Origin: Candidatus Poseidonia sp.
Lineage (GTDB): Archaea > Thermoplasmatota > Poseidoniia > Poseidoniales > Poseidoniaceae
Assembly (NCBI GenBank): GCA_030829545.1
Contig: JAURAI010000010.1
Span: 1 to 63,180, forward strand
DNA: 63,180 bases
Direction: 5' to 3'
Shown: positions 16,113 to 24,822 of the stretch, in pieces
How the letters are laid out: each line of letters starts with the position of its first letter
Numbering within the stretch: the first letter of the stretch is position 1
Notes under the pieces: generated by a model
What the model was told of the DNA's origin: nothing
Seen by the model: only the letters and a program-made list of their open reading frames with translations
Database searches by the model: none
Made by a program: the position numbers and the translations under genes

Positions 16113-16790
16113 CTACTCCTCGCCAAATTGTGCCATACTGAGAGCACCCAAGGCTGCAAAATTAAGACCACTTGCTGCCTTCTCGGGTTGGGCCTCCGTT
16201 GAGCAGAGTACTTCGTAATGCAGGGAGGTCACATCCTCGTCCTTTGCACCATAGAGAACCGCTACATGACCCTCATCAAGGAAGGTCCATGCCATCAAAC
16301 CCGTCTTCCAACGAGCTGAGAGAATGCGCCATGTTGACAAGTGGGCTTCAGGCACGTGCGTGGCTACCGGCCAAGCTACTTTCCACCCCTCAGCGTTGCT
16401 TCCCGATAGAGCGTCGACAGAGACATACATCATTGGAACACTGCCGATGATGAGGCCGTAGGAAATCCACCACCACTCTTCGAGTCCGAAGAACCACACA
16501 CCAAGGACTGAGAGTGTGGCGAGACTCAAGACACCGACAGTCAATTGCACCTTTCTGTCACGGGAAGCCCCGACCCGTTGTGTGATGCCAGAGGTGTATG
16601 CCAGCAGAAGAAGACCAAGTGATGTTGCTGCAACTGCAAACCGGTATGATTCATAGCGATGAAAGGCCAAAAGCATGCACATGAAGCCAACCGGCATCAG
16701 GGCCCAAGCAAAGAGGAAAAGCGTGATTGAAAAATCACTCTCGGGCGAATAACTCACCCATCCATCTTTCGACGTGCTGTCACTGCTCAC
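16113..16790 (-). CDS. Four-span membrane protein of unknown function
   Basis: 225 residues with a GTG start at 16790. Hydrophobic spans lie at about residues 20-45, 50-68, 83-102 and 108-126. The C-terminal 95 residues are soluble and look like a small alpha/beta domain (AWTFLDEGHVAVLYGAKDEDVTSLHYEVL). No family is recognised. It lies between gcvPB and purE on the same strand, 62 bases before purE and 39 bases after gcvPB, so it may be carried on either message. Confidence 0.7.
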   Translation of the reverse strand: MSSDSTSKDGWVSYSPESDFSITLFLFAWALMPVGFMCMLLAFHRYESYRFAVAATSLGLLLLAYTSGITQRVGASRDRKVQLTVGVLSLATLSVLGVWFFGLEEWWWISYGLIIGSVPMMYVSVDALSGSNAEGWKVAWPVATHVPEAHLSTWRILSARWKTGLMAWTFLDEGHVAVLYGAKDEDVTSLHYEVLCSTEAQPEKAASGLNFAALGALSMAQFGEE

Positions 16791-16829
16791 GCTTCTGCGT
16801 GAGGTGAATTCCCAATAGTCATTGCCCTC

Positions 16830-18332
16830 TCATTCTGCGTCTTCAAAGGGGTGGCGCAGGCATAGGTTCCGAGCAGCATAGACCTCGTCAACCCGCCGTA
16901 CTGGTGTTGTGACGGGGGCTGCATGGAGCGTTTCAGCATCGGTTTGGAGGACTTGAACGAATTGTTCTGCAAAGGTGTCGAGGGTGTCTTTAGACTCGGT
17001 TTCTGTTGGTTCGATCATCATGCATTCTGGCACGACCAGTGGGAAGTAAACAGTCGGCGCCATGTACCCCTTATCGAGAAGACCTTTGGCGACATCCATG
17101 GCTGAAATCCCCAAGGCCTCCTTTGCAGGTTGCATCGAGAGTGTGAATTCGTGCTTCGCAACATCTGTTTCAGCACCATCGACGAAGAGGTGGCTCACGC
17201 CCTCTTTCTTAGCCTCACGATGAATCGCATGGCGGAGGTAATTGGCATTGAGAACAGCGTGCTCAGACATGGTCTTGAGCCCATTTCCATAGCGACGGTA
17301 GTAAGCCCAGCAACGAATCACTGCACCTGCATTACCGTGCCACTGTTGTACCTTGCCGATGCTGTGTTCAGGTTGATGCCAGTGGTACCAATACTCATCA
17401 ACGGCACTGCTGCTTTCTTGGGCGGTTGGACTTCGTCGAGCCGCAAGTGGCCCTGGAAGGAACGGAGCAAGTTGTGATTTGACACCGATAGGACCGGAAC
17501 CAGGTCCTCCCCCTCCGTGAGGTTGGGAGAAGGTTTTGTGAAGGTTGAAGTGAACGGCGTCAAAGCCCATCAAACCGGGAGAAGTGATGCCCAGAATGGC
17601 GTTGAAGTTGGCTCCGTCGTAATACATTTGGCCACCAGCGTCGTGAACGATTTGGCTTGCTTCCTTGATGTCAGCCTCAAAGAGCCCGAGGGTATTGGGA
17701 TTGGTGATCATCATGGCTGCAGTGGTTTCATCGGCTACGGCAGCAAGGGCTGCTAAATCCATTCGACCGTCAGCTAAACTCGGAATCTCCACAATTTCAA
17801 ATCCGCACATGGCTGCACTCGCCGGGTTGGTTCCGTGAGCAGAATCGGGCACGATGACCTTGGTTCGTTGTGTCTCGCCTCGCTGGCGGAAATACTCCTG
17901 TATGCAACGGATTGCGGTGAATTCACCCTGTGCACCCGCTACGGGTTGAAGGGTGACCTGATCCATTCCCGCACAAACTTCCAACATGTGTTGCATCTCG
18001 TAGAAGATGGACAACAAACCCTGGAGATGATGTTCGGGTTGATGTGGGTGAATATCAGCAATTCCGGGCAATTGAGCAATCACTTCGTTCACTCGGGGGT
18101 TGTGTTTCATGGTGCATGAACCGAGCGGATAGAATCCTGTATCAATACCAAAATTGCGCTTTGAAAGCCAGGTGTAGTGACGTACCATTTCGGGCTCAGA
18201 AAGACGAGGCCAACGAGCAGATTGCTGACGAAGCAAACCTTTGGGAATGCTCGGTTCATTCACACTTGCAAGACCTTGTGGTTGACTATAACCGGTGTTT
18301 TCAGCGCCGCTGTGGTTGAATAGGTGACTCAA
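16830..18332 (-). CDS. gcvPB: Glycine dehydrogenase (decarboxylating) subunit 2
   Basis: 500 residues. This is the PLP-binding half of split P-protein: it decarboxylates glycine and passes the aminomethyl group to lipoyl GcvH. Landmarks are GIDTGFYPLGSCTMKHNPRVNE near the N-terminus, the substrate region DSAHGTNPASAAM, and the PLP-lysine motif NLHKTFSQPHGGGGPG with Lys at about 266. The start is taken as TTG at 18332: it overlaps the gcvPA stop by 4 bases and has GGTGA 4 bases before it. A GTG at 18359 is the alternative. No gcvH is in this window. Confidence 0.92.
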   Translation of the reverse strand: MSHLFNHSGAENTGYSQPQGLASVNEPSIPKGLLRQQSARWPRLSEPEMVRHYTWLSKRNFGIDTGFYPLGSCTMKHNPRVNEVIAQLPGIADIHPHQPEHHLQGLLSIFYEMQHMLEVCAGMDQVTLQPVAGAQGEFTAIRCIQEYFRQRGETQRTKVIVPDSAHGTNPASAAMCGFEIVEIPSLADGRMDLAALAAVADETTAAMMITNPNTLGLFEADIKEASQIVHDAGGQMYYDGANFNAILGITSPGLMGFDAVHFNLHKTFSQPHGGGGPGSGPIGVKSQLAPFLPGPLAARRSPTAQESSSAVDEYWYHWHQPEHSIGKVQQWHGNAGAVIRCWAYYRRYGNGLKTMSEHAVLNANYLRHAIHREAKKEGVSHLFVDGAETDVAKHEFTLSMQPAKEALGISAMDVAKGLLDKGYMAPTVYFPLVVPECMMIEPTETESKDTLDTFAEQFVQVLQTDAETLHAAPVTTPVRRVDEVYAARNLCLRHPFEDAE

Positions 18333-19702
18333 GCACTCACCCCCTGATGCATGGACCACATTGCTAATTGAGCGGAAAGGGCCTCAATATCACGCAGCGA
18401 CGTTTGGTCGGTTGCCGTCACTAAGATCTGGTCATTGTATTGTGGGTACCAGGTCGTAAGGTCGAAGCCACCGATGATGCCGTTTTCATCCAAGTAAGCA
18501 AGGCAATCCTTTGCGGAGCCGGGTACTCGGATGGAAAATTCGTTGAAGTGGTGGGCGGCATGGACAAGTTCGATGCCCTTGGTCGATGCAAGGATTTCTT
18601 TTGCACACTGGCATGCTGCAAGGTTGCGATGTGCGAGGTCACGCAATCCGTCGGGACCCAAGAGTGCCATGTGCATCGCGCCCATCAAAGCAATGAGGGT
18701 CTCGTTGGTGCAAATATTGGAGGTTGCACGATGGCGGCGAATGTGCTGCTCTCTGGTTGAAAGAGTGAGACAGTAGGCTTCTTTCCCGTCAACGTCAATG
18801 GAGCGACCGACGATACGACCGGGCATCAAACGAAGGTAGGTTTTGGTACATGCAAAGATGCCGTAAAGCGGGCCTCCACCGGTGACCGGACTGCCCAAAG
18901 GCTGTCCTTCTCCGACTACGATATCTGCACCGTAATGGCCCGGAGCCTCGACAATGCCCAGTGAGATGGGTTGAACACCAACGATGAGGGCCGTGTTAGC
19001 CCCGATGATGTCTTTGACGGTGATGAGTCCCTCGTCAAGAATACCGAGTGGGTTGGGTTGTTCGAGATAAACGCCACAGGAACCAGCCGCCAGTTTGAGC
19101 TCGTCAAGATTGAGCGTTCCGTCATCGTGGTGCTTGAGTGTCTTGATGACAATCTCTGCTCCCTGACAATAATTCTCCATCACCGACATTTTGTCGGGAG
19201 GTATCAATTCTGAGACATAGACCGTATTGGCTTGCGTTGCTTTCCTGTTGTGGACACGAACGGCGCACGTGAGGGCTTCAGCGGCGGCGGTAGAACCGTC
19301 ATACAGTGATAGATTGGCAACAGGGAGACCAACCAGTTCTGAGATCAGAGTTTGGAACTCCCACATCGCTTGCAGCATTCCTTGGCTCACTTCGGGCTGG
19401 TAGGGCGTGTAGGCGGTGAGGAATTCACCACGGGTCACCAATTGGAAGACCGCTGCAGGCACGTAATTTCGATACAGGCCAGCACCGATGAAGGATGGCC
19501 GTCCGCCCATGGCAACGTTTGAACCCAACAAGCGACGAGCATCTGCGATGATCTCTTCTTCCGATTGAGGGCCACGCAAGGGCAGTTCGTCTTTGAAGCG
19601 CACCTCAGAGGGGATATCTACGAATAAATCCTCCATGGTTTCAAGCCCCATGGATTGCAGCATCTCGGCTTCTCTGCCTCTGTTTGGAAGTTGGTCGACC
19701 AT
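18329..19702 (-). CDS. gcvPA: Glycine dehydrogenase (decarboxylating) subunit 1
   Basis: 457 residues, the typical length of the non-catalytic partner of split P-protein. Recognisable are YRNYVPAAVFQLVTRGEFLTAYTPYQPEVSQGMLQAMWEFQ, NLSLYDGSTAAAEAL and the glycine-rich VGEGQPLGSPVTGGGPLYG. ATG at 19702 aligns with the N-terminus of known subunits (MVDQLPNRGREAEML) and has GGAGATGA upstream. In-frame ATGs at 19711, 19741 and 19756 are possible. The frame stays open to 20182, but that part is antisense to the glycosyltransferase. It overlaps gcvPB by 4 bases. Confidence 0.92.
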   Translation of the reverse strand: MVDQLPNRGREAEMLQSMGLETMEDLFVDIPSEVRFKDELPLRGPQSEEEIIADARRLLGSNVAMGGRPSFIGAGLYRNYVPAAVFQLVTRGEFLTAYTPYQPEVSQGMLQAMWEFQTLISELVGLPVANLSLYDGSTAAAEALTCAVRVHNRKATQANTVYVSELIPPDKMSVMENYCQGAEIVIKTLKHHDDGTLNLDELKLAAGSCGVYLEQPNPLGILDEGLITVKDIIGANTALIVGVQPISLGIVEAPGHYGADIVVGEGQPLGSPVTGGGPLYGIFACTKTYLRLMPGRIVGRSIDVDGKEAYCLTLSTREQHIRRHRATSNICTNETLIALMGAMHMALLGPDGLRDLAHRNLAACQCAKEILASTKGIELVHAAHHFNEFSIRVPGSAKDCLAYLDENGIIGGFDLTTWYPQYNDQILVTATDQTSLRDIEALSAQLAMWSMHQGVSA

Positions 19703-19822
19703 GACATTCATCTCCCCGAGTGGGTCTGTGATAGAATCCATGCGCGCACCGCTCATAATGCATTGCTTTGCATCAGCATCAAGAAGGGAACACCCTATGG
19801 CGTTAAACCGCTTGGCAGGGGC

Positions 19823-20971
19823 ATGGTGCGAGTGGCCATGGTGGTAACCAATCCGTGTGCGCCAGACCCCCGCGTCTTGCGCCATGCTGCATGGATGCAG
19901 GAGGCAGGTTATCGAGTCACTGTTCACGCATTTGATCGGAATCAAACCCATCCAACTTCTGAGAGTTACAAGGGAGTTCGCATAATGCGATACCGCCTCG
20001 GAGAAACTCCGTTCGGTGGTACCTTTGACACCTACCGGGGCATTCGGCGGTTTCAACGCATGGTGATTCAAACCTTGCTCCACGACCCTCCTGGCTTGGT
20101 CTATTGCCACGACGCTGATACACTTCGGGTTGGCACAGCGCTGAAGAAATCTCATCACATTCCCTTTGTCTTTGATATGCATGATTTACAGCACACATGG
20201 GTTCGCTATCCAGCGCCACAATCCACCCTTCGCACCATCGCTAGTGGACGGATGAAACGCAAGATGCTCCAACGTGCTAAACTCGCCTCTGCCATCATCA
20301 CTTCAAGCGCACAAGTGAACGACGAAGGCCATCGAGGATTCCTTCAGTGGTTACGCCACCACGGACTTGACGGCGATGTTGTTGAGAACCGACCGATGCC
20401 GCCGTTTCCAACCACAAAACAAGAGCCTGAAAAGGATTGGACGGTGGGTTATGTCGGACGGGTGCGTGACATCAAAGCCTTCGAATTATTGCTTTCGGCG
20501 GTCAAGTTGATTCCACCTCATGAGCGCCCACGGCTTCGCATTGCAGGTGATGGAGTCGCTGCCGCCAAGGTTCGTCGCATGATGATGGATGAAGTTGAGG
20601 CTGGCGTCCTCGAAGCGAACATCACCTCTGCCTTCGTCCAAAGTGATTTGGATGAACTTCTGTCTGAAATTGACGTCATGTTTGCCATGTATGCACCGCT
20701 TCGTGGCAATATCCTGCAAGGTGCACTACCGGTGAAGATGTTTGATGCAGCCGCATACGGGATTCCATCAGTCGTCAATGATGATTGTTTGATGAGCGAT
20801 GTTCTGAACCTCGAAGGGCTTGGACAGGCTGCGAACTGGGGCGATCCAAAACGCGTGGCAGAGGCGTTGCTTCAGTGCAAGGACATGTGTGTTGATTTGA
20901 ATGCCAACGGTGAACGTGAACATCAACGGTGGCTCAATGCCATGGCAGATGTCTTTGAATTGATTCAATAA
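19823..20971 (+). CDS. Family 4-like glycosyltransferase
   Basis: 382 residues from ATG at 19823. The N-terminal Rossmann start (VRVAMVVTNPCAPDPRVLRHAAWMQEAGYRVTVHAFDR) is typical of GT4/GT-B enzymes. A linker FDMHDLQHTWVRYP follows. The second domain opens with WTVGYVGRVRDIKAFELLLSA and contains LRIAGDG and the C-terminal loop LPVKMFDAAAYGIPSVV. It should transfer a sugar from a nucleotide donor, in the cytosol or at the membrane face; substrate unknown. It is the only plus-strand gene in this minus-strand gcv region, divergent from gcvPA and overlapping the gcvT end by 7 bases. Confidence 0.88.
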   Translation: MVRVAMVVTNPCAPDPRVLRHAAWMQEAGYRVTVHAFDRNQTHPTSESYKGVRIMRYRLGETPFGGTFDTYRGIRRFQRMVIQTLLHDPPGLVYCHDADTLRVGTALKKSHHIPFVFDMHDLQHTWVRYPAPQSTLRTIASGRMKRKMLQRAKLASAIITSSAQVNDEGHRGFLQWLRHHGLDGDVVENRPMPPFPTTKQEPEKDWTVGYVGRVRDIKAFELLLSAVKLIPPHERPRLRIAGDGVAAAKVRRMMMDEVEAGVLEANITSAFVQSDLDELLSEIDVMFAMYAPLRGNILQGALPVKMFDAAAYGIPSVVNDDCLMSDVLNLEGLGQAANWGDPKRVAEALLQCKDMCVDLNANGEREHQRWLNAMADVFELIQ

Positions 20972-22083
20972 AACGGTGGGCGCACAATCTCGGCTTTGAC
21001 CGATTTGCGCGGACTGGCCACGATGAGAACTTCGTCTCCTTCCTTCACACCTGTCATGTATCCGATACCAATACCGATGTTCCCAAGACTTGGTGCAGGC
21101 GCTCCCGAGGTCAACCGCCCTATGGGTTGGCCATCAAGCGATTGTACTTCCTTACCGGGACGTGGCAGTGGACCTTTTTCGGTGTAGCGAATGCCCCACC
21201 AGCGAGCATCAGCTTCGTCGTGACTCACCACGCGATGACGGCCAACGAAGTCGTGGTCGAGGTCCAGTCCGAAAGGAACATTTGTTTCCCATGAGTCTCT
21301 TGAGAGAAATCCATCATGCCCTTCCTCATCCAAAGGTGGGGAGCAAAAGTCAACGCCAGAGAGCAAAAAGCCCTTTTCAAGCCTCAATGTATCTCTTGCT
21401 CCCAGGCCGACGGGAATCGCTCCTGCATTGATTAAACTGCGCCAAAGCAAAGCGACTTCCTCGTTGGGAACGAAAATTTCGTATCCAGCCTCACCGGTAT
21501 ACCCAGTTCCTTGAATCCAGCCACTGATGCCGAGTTTGTTCTCGGTTAATTCACGCCATTTGAAGCGGGCAGCATGTTGGCCTTCACCCATGGCTTGGTC
21601 AAGGATGGTTTTGGCCTGAGGTCCTTGAAGTGCGACGATGGACGTCGCCTCTGATAGATTTTCCAAAACCACTGAACCGTCTGCGGGTAGATGGTGTGTG
21701 AACCAATCCCACATCACACCGATCATGGACGCATTGGGGACGCCAAGAATCTCTGTCTCGTTCACCACAGCAAAGATCATGTCGTCAATAAGGAATCCAT
21801 CATCGTCAAGGAAATGTGTGTAGGCACATCGTGAAGGAGTTATGGAACTCACACGTTGGGTAGCGAGGCTTTCCAGCCACTGTCGGACGTTGGCCCCGCT
21901 AAAGCGGAATGAACCCATGTGAGATACATCAAAAAGGCCAGCAGTTGCCCGGGTTGCGAGGTGCTCTTCTTTGATGTTTGAGTACCATATCGGCAATTCA
22001 AATCCGTGAAAATCAACCATGTTCGCATCCAGTTTGAGATGCTCTTCATAGAGGGCAGTACGTACGGGCGGAGTGTCGCTCAT
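20965..22083 (-). CDS. gcvT: Aminomethyltransferase (glycine cleavage T protein)
   Basis: 372 residues, close to the family norm. N-terminal landmarks are FHGFELPIWYSNIKEEH and GLFDVSHMG. The folate-site Asp lies in CAYTHFLDDDGFLIDDMIF, and TGYTGEAGYEIF and GLGARDTLRLEKGFLLSG complete the core. The enzyme releases ammonia from the aminomethyl-lipoyl group and makes 5,10-methylene-tetrahydrofolate. ATG at 22083 has GGTGA 4 bases upstream; a TTG start overlapping the preceding stop is the alternative. It follows the decarboxylase gene, 47 bases after its stop. Confidence 0.93.
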   Translation of the reverse strand: MSDTPPVRTALYEEHLKLDANMVDFHGFELPIWYSNIKEEHLATRATAGLFDVSHMGSFRFSGANVRQWLESLATQRVSSITPSRCAYTHFLDDDGFLIDDMIFAVVNETEILGVPNASMIGVMWDWFTHHLPADGSVVLENLSEATSIVALQGPQAKTILDQAMGEGQHAARFKWRELTENKLGISGWIQGTGYTGEAGYEIFVPNEEVALLWRSLINAGAIPVGLGARDTLRLEKGFLLSGVDFCSPPLDEEGHDGFLSRDSWETNVPFGLDLDHDFVGRHRVVSHDEADARWWGIRYTEKGPLPRPGKEVQSLDGQPIGRLTSGAPAPSLGNIGIGIGYMTGVKEGDEVLIVASPRKSVKAEIVRPPFY

Positions 22084-22130
22084 GCCGTCACCATGTCCAT
22101 TCGCCCCATAAACATCCGTTCTAAGAAATG

Positions 22131-23549
22131 TCAATTTGTGGGAGGTATGCCTCGAACAATTTCTTCTCCGTGATGAACAATTCGTGCGAGCAATTCATCG
22201 ATCGAATCATGAGTCACGTTCTCGTTTGAAAGAACTGGGCGCAGGATGACGTCTTCGCCAATGTTGCTTCGGCTGATCATAAAGCGACCTTCATCCAGCA
22301 ATCGCTTTCTGAGTTCAATGTTCAATGCGTTGGGTTCAACTGGAGCGTTCTCGTTCTTGTAGCGGAAACAGACATTGGTCCACATTCTTGAGGACATCAT
22401 CTCGAGGTGGGGATTGGATTTGACACCTGCTTCGAGGTAGGCTGCATTGTCCATGTGCATTTCCACGAGCTTTGCCCAACCGGAATCACCACGAACACGC
22501 CACTCAATCCACAACTTGAGGGCGTCATTCCTCCGACCGCATTGAAGCGAATAGCGACCAAGGTCATCACTCTCAGCATCCTGATGAAAGAGATAGTGAG
22601 CAACGCTGACATGGTCGCAAAGCGAGCGAAGTACTGCGGGGCGCTTGACGAGAAAGGTGCTGCAGATCAAGGGAATTCCCATCATCTTGTGAGCGTCCCA
22701 ACATATACTGTCGGCTTTTTCCACCCCATCCATCAATTGACGGTGAGTGGCCGAGAACATGCAGGTACCACCCCATGCAGCATCAATGTGAAGCCACAGT
22801 CCCTCTTGATGAGCGATTTCTGCCAGAGGCTCAATCGGATCGAATGCACCACGAACCGTCGTACCGGATGTCGCAATGACGCAAAAGGGTTGAAGGCCTT
22901 CTTGGCGAGCAAAACGAATTTCTTCAATCAGGCTCTCCGGAACCATGCGTCCATCTTCATCGCACCGAACCTTGATCACGTTTTGATGGCCAATGCCGAT
23001 GACGTTTGCAGACATGAGAACGGAGTAGTGAGATTCCTCTGAAACGAATGCTACCATTTTAGAGCCGTCAAAACCACGTTTTGTAGACCCTGGTATGGCG
23101 TGTTCGCGGGCACAGAGCATGCCAAGCATGTTTCCATTTGAACCGCCTGTAGTCATGGTACCGAACCCGTCGGGAAAGCCGACCATTTCACACATTCGTT
23201 CGATGAGGGCTTGTTCAATGAGGGTCCCCATTGGAGAGAGTTCAAAGGTGTACATCGAATTATTTGTTGCAGCAGCAATAATCTCACCTGCTAGGGCAGG
23301 CAGAGAAAGACCACCCCAAAGCGGATTCATAAACTCAGGTTTGTGTGTTTTGACACTTTGGTGAATGTAGGTGTCAAGGTCAGCAAGGACGCTGTTCATT
23401 CCGTTGCCTTCCAGCGGGAGGCTCACATCAAGCGTTCTGCGAAGGGACTTCATCGGCAACGAAGGTTTCACTTTGCCGTCTTTATCCTTGAGGGCGATGT
23501 AGTCAATGAGCCGTTGCGCAACTTCGTCGATGAAGGCGTTGGTATCCAT
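22131..23549 (-). CDS. Group II PLP decarboxylase, GAD/cysteine-sulfinate decarboxylase-like
   Basis: 472 residues. PLP features are the SEESHYS stack region, HIDAAWGG, and the Schiff-base motif WDAHKMMGIPLICS with Lys at 288. The C-terminal part is strikingly like animal GAD and cysteine-sulfinate decarboxylase: LQCGRRNDALKLWIEWRVRGDSGW and SRMWTNVCFRY. It should decarboxylate glutamate, aspartate or cysteine sulfinate in the cytosol; the sequence cannot decide. The start at 23549 has GGTGA 5 bases before it. The gene heads a unit with gcvT downstream. Archaeal tyrosine/aspartate decarboxylase MfnA is shorter, around 390 residues, so it is a poorer match. Confidence 0.87.
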   Translation of the reverse strand: MDTNAFIDEVAQRLIDYIALKDKDGKVKPSLPMKSLRRTLDVSLPLEGNGMNSVLADLDTYIHQSVKTHKPEFMNPLWGGLSLPALAGEIIAAATNNSMYTFELSPMGTLIEQALIERMCEMVGFPDGFGTMTTGGSNGNMLGMLCAREHAIPGSTKRGFDGSKMVAFVSEESHYSVLMSANVIGIGHQNVIKVRCDEDGRMVPESLIEEIRFARQEGLQPFCVIATSGTTVRGAFDPIEPLAEIAHQEGLWLHIDAAWGGTCMFSATHRQLMDGVEKADSICWDAHKMMGIPLICSTFLVKRPAVLRSLCDHVSVAHYLFHQDAESDDLGRYSLQCGRRNDALKLWIEWRVRGDSGWAKLVEMHMDNAAYLEAGVKSNPHLEMMSSRMWTNVCFRYKNENAPVEPNALNIELRKRLLDEGRFMISRSNIGEDVILRPVLSNENVTHDSIDELLARIVHHGEEIVRGIPPTN

Positions 23550-23899
23550 GAGGCTCACCAGCATGTCATCGCGCTCCCCTTATGAGCATGTGTGTCTTTG
23601 TTGAAGAATCGTTTCACGGTCGTAGCCTTCATGGAAGCAAAAGGCTCGAATCAAGGACAAAACGGAATTTTTTTTACCCTTTCTTGGGCGCACAATGCAT
23701 GCCGATTTATTGAAAACCCATCATGCATAAACGACAAACATCGAGGTGACATTGTCGCAATATTATGATTTTTAAACAAAGAATATGAGTTATTGTTCGT
23801 ATTGCACGACCGATTCCACAGATAGAAAATAACATCTGGAACACGATCAGAAATAACCTGGTTTTTTCCCACCTGAATCCCTTCAACCCCTTTTTTCTA

Positions 23900-23912
23900 A
23901 TGCATGTTGCAT
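23900..23912. promoter_or_regulatory. Perfect inverted repeat, candidate ThiR operator
   Basis: ATGCA-TGT-TGCAT, a 5-base perfect inverted repeat with a 3-base spacer. It lies 16 bases upstream of the TATA-like box of the thiR gene. Two further ATGCAT palindromes occur 172-205 bases further left. Assignment to ThiR is inference from position only. Confidence 0.35.
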
Positions 23913-23927
23913 ATTCACTGAGCAAGA

Positions 23928-23936
23928 TTGAATAAC
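23928..23936 (+). promoter_or_regulatory. TATA-like box for thiR-thiBPQ operon
   Basis: TTGAATAAC lies 21-29 bases before the ATG at 23957, with no Shine-Dalgarno site between, matching the leaderless pattern of other first genes here. Confidence 0.45.
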
Positions 23937-23956
23937 TTTCGCACATACCACCGACC

Positions 23957-24817
23957 ATGCTAGGAACATTAGGCGGCCGATGGTTGGACCGATTGCATCA
24001 ACAAGTTGCCAAAGAACTGCGCTCATACGGATGGTCGCAAATGGACATTGCAAAGGCAACAGGGTCCACTCAAAGCACCGTTTCGCGGCAAATCATGAAG
24101 CCAGTACAAGCATTGGGAGCGTCAGCAGATGAAGCCACGATCGACGGATGGGCGCAAGAATTAGCACAATCGCTCGCCCAACTTGGCCCGGATTCAAATG
24201 TCGTACGCCAGCGACTTATTGTCGAACTTCAATTCGGCGGGAGTCAAACGCTTCGGTTTGACAAAACATTGACCGGTTTGAATCTTGATGAGGACCAAAC
24301 GGCACGGGCTCTCTTGAGGCGACTTGAATGGGCCACAGGAAGGTTGGATCTCCGCCGAATGGCAGATTACATGCCTGCGGTGGGCATGAATATCGCAGCT
24401 TGTAGCGACGGTGCCACATCCAGCCAAGATGTTGCGGCATACCCCGGCAGAATGACCTTGGTTGACAACACGCTACGACGTCATGAGAAACCAGAGTACG
24501 GGGCATCGAACCACTTAGCGAGTGTTTTGTTGCAGGCGCGGGACATTGACGGAGAAAAAACTGCGATCCTGAACCTTCGTCCACCAACCCTCGACGGCAT
24601 GGTTGACCAGGGAGATATCAACTATATTTCTGATGAATTGGATTACAATCTCGCATTTGCCCCAAAGGGCGAACTTGAACCTACAAGTGGCCGGGTTGAC
24701 ATCATCCTTGACGAAGGTGCTTTCGGCTGGGAGCCCTCGCTGTACATTCTTGCGCCGAATGCCATGGACCTGATCGACCGAACCCATGCCATCATCGATG
24801 CTATGAACACGGAGTGA
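23957..24817 (+). CDS. thiR: ThiR-like transcriptional regulator (HTH + ThiN-type domain)
   Basis: 286 residues. The N-terminus holds a helix-turn-helix at about 20-52 (GWSQMDIAKATGSTQSTVSRQI). The C-terminal 110 residues (SNHLASVLLQARDIDGEKTAILNLRPP and on) resemble the ThiN thiamine-phosphate-synthase fold used as a ligand sensor in archaeal ThiR repressors. A helical middle part joins them. Such proteins bind a thiamine phosphate and control thiamine genes. The next three genes encode a complete thiamine ABC importer, with thiB starting 5 bases after the stop, which strongly supports the call. Whether the ThiN part keeps enzyme activity is unknown; in ThiR it is regulatory. Confidence 0.82.
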   Translation: MLGTLGGRWLDRLHQQVAKELRSYGWSQMDIAKATGSTQSTVSRQIMKPVQALGASADEATIDGWAQELAQSLAQLGPDSNVVRQRLIVELQFGGSQTLRFDKTLTGLNLDEDQTARALLRRLEWATGRLDLRRMADYMPAVGMNIAACSDGATSSQDVAAYPGRMTLVDNTLRRHEKPEYGASNHLASVLLQARDIDGEKTAILNLRPPTLDGMVDQGDINYISDELDYNLAFAPKGELEPTSGRVDIILDEGAFGWEPSLYILAPNAMDLIDRTHAIIDAMNTE

Positions 24818-24822
24818 GGAGT

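Larger units (their letters stand above)
23550..23956. promoter_or_regulatory. 407-base divergent AT-rich control region
   Basis: This separates the minus-strand decarboxylase/gcvT unit from the plus-strand thiamine operon. No credible reading frame is present. It is clearly richer in A and T than its neighbours. It holds a T8 run near 23668-23675, three copies of ATGCAT (23695, 23723, 23900) and TATA-like boxes near each flank. It probably contains both promoters and operators. Confidence 0.55.

Noticed and set aside
19703-20182. Long N-terminal extension of gcvPA
   Set aside because: Mostly antisense to the glycosyltransferase gene; known GcvPA proteins begin near 19702.
23651-23872. Antisense frames in the divergent control region
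   Set aside because: Low-complexity, Cys/Ile/Asn-rich translations without start signals; composition is that of AT-rich non-coding DNA.
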